64,000 bases of DNA from NCBI GenBank assembly GCA_019096065.1, contig JAGUCH010000005.1, forward strand, positions 3,906,001 through 3,970,000. Reading direction: 5' to 3'. Under the pieces are notes generated by a model. That model did not search any database, was not told the origin of the DNA, and worked only from the letters and a program-made list of their open reading frames with translations. The DNA is from Paracyclopina nana. Taxonomy: Eukaryota > Arthropoda > Copepoda > Cyclopoida > Cyclopettidae. The position numbers and the translations under genes are program-made. Position 1 is the stretch's first letter. Every line of letters begins with the position of its first letter. Positions 55,435-64,000 of this stretch are shown piece after piece.

Positions 55435-58400
55435 TCATTCGGTTTCCTCGTAAAGATTGGAGGCCTTGAGTGTTGCCTTGAACGCCTCCAAGGACTTAGA
55501 AAGGGATAAGCAGAAACCTTTCGAAGCAGGAATCAATGGGAATTCCGGCAATTTTTCGGAGACACCCTTGAATGAGTCTGGACCTGAAAAGGAAATAACA
55601 TGAAGATAAAACCCAATATTAGCAAAATGATTAAGCTTACCTTTGCAAGAGGCTAGGTCATCTTCAGGAGTTGTAGAAGATGAGCAATTCATGGCATTCC
55701 AAGAGATTTGCCTCCACGACTCGATCCTACTGAGAAGCCTGCAAAGATTTCCTGTCATTAAATCCTTCTTCTATCGAGAAGGAAAAGTGGAACGTGATAA
55801 CAATACATTGATTGAGGTAATGCCAATAACAACGCAAGGCAGAAAAAATAACCAATCTACTTTTCCTCACCTTTGAGAATGGGCTCTGAGATGATCCTTA
55901 ACCTCGTCTTTAAAGGCTTCTGGTGGTTGCACAGCCAACCTGGTCATGGCTTGAACGAGCTTTAGAATCACCATTTCATTATACATCCTTGAGTTCTCCA
56001 GTCCTTGTTGGGTTCCCTTTTGTCTCTCGTAGCCAGCCTCATTGAAGTAAGGCTCAGAAACCAAAATGAGGCCTTGGATTGATACCAGTAACTGCAGCAA
56101 ATTCGAGTTGGGCGTCCACGTCTCAGTGCCCTTACCAGACCACGTGCCCAAAAGGCTCACGCACACCTTCCCATCCTCGTAGAGGTTGGGGTTGAGCCTG
56201 TCTGTGACGTAACTATGATAGTGGCAAATCGGAGGAGCTTTTGGGTAATCAGCAGAGAGCTGGAAATCAAAGAAAAAGAGACCGTCTTCATAGGGCGTCC
56301 TTTCCGGCCCCTTGATCATGACTGAGTACAGATCCTAAAAATAAAGAGATGACGTCAATCAACAAGGAAAGAAAAAATACAATAATATAGCACCATTCTG
56401 TCCTCAAATCCTTTCACATAGATTCCCGCTGGTAGACTCGTTCTAAGTAGCTTCACCTCCTTCCTTACAAACTTAATGAAGTTTTTCGGATCATTGGGCT
56501 GAAATACTGACAGCTTGAACTTGTGCGTACTTGGAGCTGCCTCCATCATGGTGAATTCTCCAGTATCACCAGATATTGCTGGGCAGCTGTCATCTTTGGT
56601 ACCATACAGAGCATTTGAGATGTCATAATTCGATACAACTTTGAAGGCTTTATAGAGGCTACCAGTGGCATTAGCAGCAGCCCCAGACTCATAGTCGTCA
56701 GCTTTGGGTGAAGTCGGAGAGGTCAATTTTGACATGAGTCCTTCAAGGTCGATTTCCTCCTCACCTGGACTTTGGGTGAGATCATCCGCTGTAAAATTAG
56801 CTGCTTGACCACCACATCTTGCCATAACTTCGTCGTGACTCTTGACGAGTTGAGCTTTGATTAAGCCACACAACTTTGCGCAAATCTGATTCAGCTCAGA
56901 TTCTTGCTGTTGATCTCCTTTCCCATCTTGTACTTGATTTGGGGGTTCATTACTAAACAGCCGCTGCATCTGATCCTGCACGGCTTGTTGAGCAGAGCTG
57001 GTTTTGGACCTCTCCCTCACTTTGTCGAGGAGGTCTCCAAAATGGGCTTCATTGAAGAAATCCGTGTTCATTAGCTTGTCAAGGCATCTGCAGTTTTTGT
57101 ACACATCCAAAAGCTGCTTAACAACGAGGCTAGTAGTTACAGTGCTAGATTTGTCGTTAAATATATCTTCTAATTTAGTCATGGCAATCCGAGCGCGCTC
57201 AATATTAGCGGCCAATCTGGATCGCGACTTGTTCTCATCCAGATCTTCGCCGCAGGATTGGTTAGCACCAACGTCAGAGTCCGACTCTGTCTCCCAAGAG
57301 TCTTCACTCGCATTTTCATCGTCGTCTTCGTCATCATTGTCATCCCAAAGCTCTCCATCATCGCTATCATACTCTCCAATCTGGGACAAAAACAAAGCCT
57401 CGTTTTTTAGGTATATTTCTCAAAAAGAAAACTAAATTACCTTATATAGATCTTGCGGCCAACATGCAGAAGTGGTATTATTAGCCCACCAAACAAGTAC
57501 TTGTCCTGAGGTATAATTATCAAGCACTTGTCCCCCGGTCGACTGGACCATGTCATTGAAATTTGCAACCCGAATGACAATTGAACCTGGTCGATATTTG
57601 AAATCCGGATGATCCTTGAGGTCATACACTGGCTCCAAGCTGGTGCCAACAAACAATGGCTGCGGCTCATTCCCGGAGGTGTAAGTCCTGAACCACTTTA
57701 CGCTGCAAGTTCGTCCAGCGTGGTCCACATTTTGAATTACTCCATAAGTGTGAAGATCAAAGCTTGTGCCATCGTTGGCTGATCTGATGACAAAATCCCC
57801 TGGGAAAAATTCCTAAATAAAGCAAAATATCTGGAAAATGAACAACAGGCCGAAAAGCAGAATTCAATACCTGGTCATCAAGGGCATGGATTGGGTACAA
57901 CTCTCTTGAGGCTATGGACGTCTCGATTGAGCCATCCTGCCAGACAACATTAGCCTCCGATTTGGTGCACAGTGTCTCCACGATGACCTTATCGCCAGGC
58001 TTCAGATCAATGAACGAAGTTGCTACAGATCGATCACTGGTTTTGCGGCTCCTCTTCAGCTTCTTCTTTTTACTCAATGTGGAAGCTGGCACAGATGCCT
58101 TCGAAGAGGTTGAAGTAGCGGCCGAGGAGACATTTTTTGGCTCAGCGGATGAAGATGCATCAACTTCGCTCTCTTCGTCAGCAGATGATTCTTCCTCACC
58201 CTCTGGCCTCTTTTTAATGGAGTCTAAATTTTTCGACTTGGAAGCCACCGAGGCAGAGAGAGCAGCCCCTTTCTTGGAGCTCTTTTTGTTATTGATGACC
58301 TTAAGGAACGACTCCTTTTCCAGCTTTCGCCACTCATCCTTCATCATAATGATGTCATCAGGCTTAAGCGTATAGTAATTACGATCTCCTATTTGTAAAG

Positions 58401-59632
58401 TACATGGCTCGAACACATTTAGCATTTTAAGCCGATCAAGATCAGGGCCCTCAATCACGGTCGGAGGCTGACCTTCGCTCAGATTTGACAAGGTGGAATC
58501 TTTGGCATAAGCTCGGCATTGCCACGTGACTACAACACTCACGACTTTCACTTTTTCTACGACAGCTTGGATAGCTTTGCTGCTCGTCTTTCCGCCAGAG
58601 TTGCGCAAATTCTTCATCTCATCTGTGATGTGAGTGAAGTTGGCAAGCTCAAACGTCTTCAAGAGTCCTAACAAGACTTGGCCAGGGAAAAAGTCGTATC
58701 TTTTGAATTCACAATCCCCATCCCGTTGATCACTAAAGTCTTCAAGGACTGAGGCAGCCTCATCTTTCATTTCGCAAACGGATCCGTCTTTGAGCTTCAA
58801 CGTCACCATTGAAGTCATTGATTTAATCATGCCAACCCATGAGTCAAGGCAAACAGCAACGTCAGCAGTAAACTCTTCAAGGGGCACTAAATCCTTGCTA
58901 TCCACGTCGAATATTACCTGCAAAAGCAATAAATTGGAAATCCAGAAACATCTTGATTTTTTCATACCTGTTGGGTGCCAACAATTCCGACGCTGGCTCG
59001 GACGTTCACATCGCGGCAATAGCCTCGCTGAGTGTCCTTGCCATAAATGAGCCTTCTGACCACATCACCAGGCATGAGACTTCGGTCAGCAAGGCTGACA
59101 TGTTTCTCCTTGACCACCTCTTCTTCACCGTTAGGATGCCAAGCGACTCGTATTTTGCCAGGAGCTAAAGCTTCGTATTCTTCCTCATCACCATCATCCT
59201 CATCAGAGCTAGCAAACTCTGAGTTTTCAATGACCATTCCGAACTGAACCACTCCGTTTCTTTTGACTCGATACACCTAAAAAAAGAAGATTTCAAGATT
59301 CAAAAAGGTGGTTTAAAGTAAATAAAAAGTTGGACTTGAAATTCTTGTCACGTAAATTGAGCGATTCAGTTAATTTTCATGGCACAAGACGGTCTTTCTA
59401 ACCAAACTTGAAAAACGTAAGAAATGGCCGTAAGCCTTACCACTGTCAGAGTTAATCAAGCTAAAGTATTAAGGATATGAACTGCTCAAGCACACGCAAT
59501 TCTGGGAATCCAAATAAAAAATATCATGATGAAATGGATACAGAAAGTATCAGAGAAATTAATGAAACTTACTTCATCTTCGTAAAAATACCGGACTTCA
59601 TCTTTTCGCAACAGTCCTGGATTTGATGTCAT
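55435..59632 (-). CDS. UBE2O: (E3-independent) E2 ubiquitin-conjugating enzyme UBE2O
   Basis: Large hybrid E2/E3 that ubiquitinates basic, unassembled or misfolded proteins such as orphan ribosomal subunits. Eight exons, all in phase: 59573-59632, 58968-59276, 57871-58917, 57441-57812, 56394-57380, 55871-56334, 55641-55738, 55435-55583; 1161 aa, no frame breaks. The N-terminal conserved region CR1 holds [37 protein letters not shown] and [12 protein letters not shown]2 contains [49 protein letters not shown] and [22 protein letters not shown] coiled region follows, then the UBC domain (about residues 885-1060): [25 protein letters not shown], and [19 protein letters not shown] with the active-site Cys at about 983. 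Acidic and Lys/Ser-rich linkers separate the domains. Confidence 0.95.
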
Positions 59633-59984
59633 GATGTAGAGATGGCAATGCAAAGAAACATCAAAACCAATATCAAGGATTAGTGAGATTGGCCTTTCTT
59701 TTCTGTTATTATAAGGCCTTATTTGCTGCTGTAATCAGTGATCAGAAAAAAGACTAATTTTACGAGAAAAAGCCATGAAATGAGGCTGCTATTCTCATTT
59801 GGGCTTTAACATCAACAACTAATGCTGGCGCGTGATTGAAAACAGAATAACGTTCTTTTCTGTTTGTTCCTGTTTTGATTCAGACCCACATGAGCCTATT
59901 TGGCGGAAAAAGAAATGTTTGCTCACAGAACCTTTTAACAAAAAATTATATAGTTTATTGATGATTTATCAGAGCAAAACAGAA

Positions 59985-60200
59985 ATGAAAATACATTTTT
60001 TATTACTTGTTCTTTTTTCATCTACTATAAACGCACATTTATTTAATTTTTCTGTATTCTCTAATACGATAATTGAACTAACTTCTTCGGAAAAAATGGA
60101 ATATTATTTAATAATTGACTCTGTAAATAGTTTCGTTGTTGGAGGAGGAGACGAGCTAACCTTTACTTCTGTGAAGTGGAACTGGAATGAAACTGCGTAG
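59985..60200 (+). CDS. Hypothetical small secreted protein
   Basis: 71 codons from ATG at 59985: MKIHFLLLVLFSSTINA reads as a good signal peptide, followed by a short polar chain ending VKWNWNETA. The frame is open from 59832, so upstream extension is possible. No homologue recognised; AT-rich chance frames often resemble hydrophobic leaders, so coding status is doubtful. Confidence 0.25.
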   Translation: MKIHFLLLVLFSSTINAHLFNFSVFSNTIIELTSSEKMEYYLIIDSVNSFVVGGGDELTFTSVKWNWNETA

Positions 60201-60203
60201 CTC

Positions 60204-60479
60204 TCAGTTGATGAGACATTTTGAAAAATATACTTGATGGAAAGACCTCAATTTTTCCTTTAAAAACCGATTTTGTAGAAATTCGTAAGAAATATAGTTT
60301 CCATTTTGCTCGCTCATACGTAAGAAACGATCAGATGGCAGTTTAACCTCTCCCACTTCCGAAAATAAAGTCTTCGTGACATATAGTTCTGTGGGTGTAA
60401 ATGATGGTGTTAGGTCATTTGACACGCCAATAGTCCGTTGTTCAAGCTGTGACAAATTCAACATGACCTCCAACTGCAA
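60204..60479 (-). CDS. Hypothetical terminal exon
   Basis: Open frame of about 90 codons preceded by a good acceptor (ATTGCAG). It reads LEVMLNLSQLEQRTIGVSN... DRFLRMSEQNGNYISYEFLQ, a composition more protein-like than most chance frames here. No upstream exon was found before the FRRS1-like gene, and no family recognised. Confidence 0.22.
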   Translation of the reverse strand: MQLEVMLNLSQLEQRTIGVSNDLTPSFTPTELYVTKTLFSEVGEVKLPSDRFLRMSEQNGNYISYEFLQNRFLKEKLRSFHQVYFSKCLIN

Positions 60480-61240
60480 TGATTTCCTGTAGCACTAAAA
60501 TCCGAATTGGTCCCCGAAAAAACTCAACACGTGCCAACTGTCAAGAAAAGCCAAATAATCCCAAATGGCCCCAGTCCAATTCTTTACAGCTCTTATTATT
60601 GGGAAGTTAATGAGCACATATCACCATATACTGGATCAATGACCAAAACAATTAGCAGCCATATGCTTACGACGTGAAAGCCAAAAGAGAAATAAATTAC
60701 ATTACAGAAGAAGCAGCTAGTAGTCGATCGGCAGCATCGAGATTAGATGAAATGTTGCTTTTACAGCCATTAAAGCGCTCAGTTTTCTTTCATCCTCCAC
60801 AGATTAGAAGTACAAGAAATATGATCTGCGACACCACGTGTTGAGATGAGTTCTGAAGTGGACTCCACTATGAGAACAAAACTTTGAAATTACTTGCCTT
60901 GACTATATTCACCAACAGATCCCTTTAGTTGTTGCTAGTGATCTTGAATTAGCATGCACACTAGCTCTCATTGCTGGTTTTGGGTGAAATAAATGCCACA
61001 CTGTGCACAAATGAACAAAAAAGCATACTCTTCTCCTAGCAAATATTTAGCACATGTTTTCTTTTCATTCGGGGGAGCTAGATGAGGAAGTGTGAGAAAA
61101 GAATCCATTTGTAATTTATATGGAATAATTTTCGGCAACCCAAAAGCTAAAATTGTTGTGAGGAATTTATTGTCAAAAAAGTGTAAGAAGCACTACTTGT
61201 TCCAGTCAATAGCATATAAATCAAAGGCAGTATCTTTTTT

Positions 61241-63285
61241 CTAAGATTCGGGCTCCGCTTCGCCGCTCTCGTCATGGTGACTTCCATCGCTGGCTATTCT
61301 TCGATTAATGACCCAGCTCAGAATGACAAAAGTAAATATCCATACAATACAAGTGTAGATGAAGGCGAAAGCCTTACGCAGCCCTGATCCCCATGCATCT
61401 TGTGGGAGTTCAGAGCTATCTATATCTTTAACTCGGTTTTTCTCGTGATTTTCAATGTAGCACCTTTGAATGGTCAGCACCACGTGGACGGCAATGTGAA
61501 AGCACACGTAGGCAATTAGAACATAGGTGACTTGCACTGGCATATGCATATCATCATATTCCATGCCAAGGAAGATGGCTACTATGGCACAAATGAAGCC
61601 TACGTTGCCAACAAACCAATGAGCCCAATTGAACATCCATCTATAGTCAGCGTCCGGACTTGGTCTCAAAGCAGCCATCAGAGGTTGGATTAGGGTGGCA
61701 GCAAAGCAGGTGATTCCAAATGCTGGGTGAGGATTGATTTTGATTTCTTCCATTGAGAGGGGGTCCACTCCCTCCTTGCCAACCATGACAAAAAATGCTG
61801 TGAACGTCAGCAAAAAGGTCAATCCCATTGAAAGTTGATGCACCCTGAACCAAAGGTCTTTGCCACCCGGTTTCACTGCCGTCCAAGTCTTTTTGTAGTA
61901 TCTAGCAATGAGCATTCCTGTGGCAGCACATCCCATCCATGCCAAGATCATGAGAACAGCATGAACTTGAGCCAACCAGCCCTCTCCTTTGACAGCTATG
62001 GTTGATATAGATTTAAAGGCGACTGGTTCTGCAGATCCCAACTTAGAAGTATGGTATTGCAAATCCCCATCTACCAAGTCTCCAAAAGCTATTAGAGCAT
62101 GGAGTTCACCATTCCCTAGGTTGTATGAATTGCCTTGGCCATTGAAAGTCCAATTAGCTGACTCTGGCAGAGTGAATTCGCAAGACATGGCCTATGTGAA
62201 GATTTGCAATTAAATACTTAGCGTGAGTGTTAATTAATGAATACACTTACTCCATCCACTGATTTGGTGGGTTTAGTGCCGACAAAGTTTAGGCCTGTCA
62301 CTCCACCAACATTGCTTTTGCCAGAATTCCACTTCACTCCAACTTGTCCTCCAGTTTTTGTGGGGCAAAAAATCACCAGGTCCGAGCCCATCTCGGCATC
62401 GGTGGACAGGCCCAGTGCCATATACTTGTTCGTCTCCGAAGTTTTTGCATGTAGCAAAAAGCTATATTGTTGAGTATCCTCGGCGTAAGAGTAGGCTAAG
62501 AGAATAGAGCAAGTTCTGGAAGTTGTGCAACCCGAAGGTTGTCCAAAGCAGCCTTTGCTTGAACCACACCCATCATAGTCTGGATGGGAAGGCGAAGAAA
62601 TGGGAGCAGATTCTCCTATAGGAGAACCTGAGGTGGTGGTTGTAGCTTCTGTAGAAGAAGTGCTAATAGATGTAGGTGTCGTATCTGGATTTCCCTTTGT
62701 AGTTTTGGGTACAATCTGCACTGTAGGCCCAGCTGCCTTCACCCAAAAATTCGAGTAGTCTTTGACAACGGAGAAACGAAAATCCACCGAGCCATTTGCA
62801 GAGTCCGGCGCCAACCAGGACAAAGCCATGCTCGACTTTCCGGTCTTGCCATTATGGGTAACAGCCGAATTTGTGATTGTACCGCAAGACACTCCTTTGG
62901 CATTAGCGCTTAAAATATTATGGTAGGAAATTAATCAAGAGCCACACATACATTAAAACACAAAGGATGTTAATTACTTGTTGTCAAGGTTGAAGCTTCC
63001 AACTCTCTGGTTTGTGCTCGAATCGAAAGCTTGAACGATGAATCCTTTAAAGGTGTCTGAGCTCGAGATGCCCTCCAAGACCAACTCGACATTTGCACCT
63101 GCTTCAACAGCTTCAACACTTTCGGGACTTACTCGTAGGCGAAAAGGGGGAGTGGAGGTCAAGGCTGCGAGGGTGCCGTGTCCAGGTTTCATGGAATCGC
63201 ATGCTGATGCAGGAGCTCCACTGCCATAGGACTCATAAAGGCCAAAATTGGCCTTTAGAATCAGCAGCAGTAGGATTCGCTTCAT
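61241..63285 (-). CDS. Ferric-chelate reductase 1-like protein (reeler, DOMON, cytochrome b561)
   Basis: Membrane ferric reductase of the FRRS1/SDR2 type, passing electrons across a membrane through two b-type hemes. Three exons, 62978-63285, 62251-62908 and 61241-62191, all in phase; 638 aa. Signal peptide, then a reeler domain (about residues 28-165, with GSGAPASACDSMKPGHG), a Thr/Ser-rich mucin-like linker, a DOMON domain (about 210-380, CSILLAYSYAEDTQQYSFLLHAKT, KYMALGLSTDAEMGSD), and a cytochrome b561 domain with five or six membrane helices. Conserved heme-ligand histidines are visible in QVHAVLMILAWMG, RVHQLSMG, NPHPAFGI and NWAHWFVGN. The C-terminal tail is short and acidic. No frame breaks. 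Confidence 0.92.
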
Positions 63286-64000
63286 ATTATTTTTATCACC
63301 TGTTCGTTTGACGGAGAAAAAAATAATGAGGCAATGCATAATAAAAGAGCGCTATGTGATTGCTATACCTGCCTGACTGAGTTAGCGTCCTGTTCAGTAC
63401 TAAGATCCTCTTTTCGATAGAGGCCTCTAGAAAAGCAGTGCAGTATATGTGCACAGTGGCCGTATGGTACTTTTTGAACTTTGAACATGAGTCATGCAGA
63501 CCAAACCAATTCGGCAACGAAATCATCTGTTGCTCACTCGAAACTATTTTTGCGTCACTGAACTGAACCTAGAAACTGAAACATTTTTAAGTTTAATTGA
63601 ATAATTAATATTGGTGAAAAAGCACCTTGTGCATGTTTTTGGAAAAATTGTATTTACGCTTATTGTGCTAAATTTGTATAAGGGTAAATGAAAGCCAATT
63701 AATGCTCTTTTGTACTTTAAAACGCTCATTGTTGTCCTGTAGTTGTCACTTTTGTTGATGCTCTTTTTTCCCTAAAAATACCCTAATTACCAGGTAGGCA
63801 AGGGAGACCTGTTTTATATGTTCTTTCGAAACCTACGTTTGAGGAAAAATCCACTTTTCAGGTACTCTTGGCAATTAGAGTCTCTTTTTAGATCAGAAAT
63901 ATGATCAGGTGCTGAAGTATTAGTACAGCTATGGACTCGGACTTGGCTATAAAACTTGATTCCTTTCAGCTTTACCCGCGCTCGCAAGTTTCAAAGAGAA
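63286..64000. other. Upstream region of the FRRS1-like gene
   Basis: AT-rich sequence to the window edge, presumably with the promoter of the FRRS1-like gene. No coding exon was recognised on either strand. Confidence 0.4.

Larger units (their letters stand above)
59633..61240. other. Region between UBE2O and FRRS1-like genes
   Basis: 1.6 kb, AT-rich, containing the UBE2O promoter and FRRS1-like 3' UTR. Two short open frames meet tail to tail at 60200/60204 and are listed separately. Nothing recognisable between 60480 and 61240. Confidence 0.4.

Noticed and set aside
57004..57435. Plus-strand Ser-rich frames over UBE2O (also 57914-58375)
   Set aside because: Shadows of acidic and Lys/Ser-rich linkers of the intact minus-strand UBE2O gene.

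Overview
The window looks like nuclear DNA from an arthropod, most likely a pancrustacean (crustacean or insect lineage). The support is spliceosomal GT-AG introns from about 45 nt to several kb, an inx3-type innexin, a Fer2-type bHLH factor, an insect/crustacean-type EcKinase-like protein, a DNase II and a CRF-binding protein. The species cannot be fixed from the sequence. No prokaryotic operon, CRISPR array, viral gene or rRNA was seen.

Layout. 0-15 kb is gene-dense: Fer2-like bHLH factor (+), a secreted GH31 enzyme with the full residue signature of a sulfoquinovosidase (+), an acidic protein with a myristoylation-type N-terminus (-), a CD36/SR-B receptor (+) whose 3' end overlaps an EcKinase-like gene (-), NF-YA (-), and an intronless DNase II (+). 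17-20 kb carries a secreted Cys-rich protein (+). 20-23.4 kb is intergenic and holds a TIR element. 23.4-37.4 kb is one 14-exon minus-strand gene for a modular matrix protein (NtA-like, TSP1, TSPN/LamG, TSP1, five EGF, EMI-like tail), with a PIF/Harbinger-type MITE in one intron. 38-42.6 kb has a Shisa-like membrane protein (+), malonyl-CoA decarboxylase (-) and ribosomal protein L11 (+). 42.6-48.4 kb is mostly non-coding but includes a CpG-rich structured island and a TATA/Inr promoter that could drive the innexin. 48.4-50.4 kb is inx3 (+). 52-55 kb is CRF-binding protein (-), 55.4-59.6 kb the E2/E3 enzyme UBE2O (-), and 61.2-63.3 kb a ferric-chelate-reductase-1-like cytochrome b561 protein (-).

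The genes are mostly unrelated housekeeping, metabolic, signalling and matrix functions; no single pathway joins them. A loose theme is diet and degradation (sulfolipid glycosidase, DNase II, CD36, ferric reductase).

Reading caution: in the first 15 kb, six of the seven genes need one to three extra bases, always placeable in a homopolymer run, to keep their conserved frame. Genes from 17 kb on are nearly all clean. This looks like residual assembly error rather than mass pseudogenisation, but two in-frame stops (DNase II, innexin) are not explained by it. All exon boundaries are manual GT-AG calls checked for phase, without transcripts.
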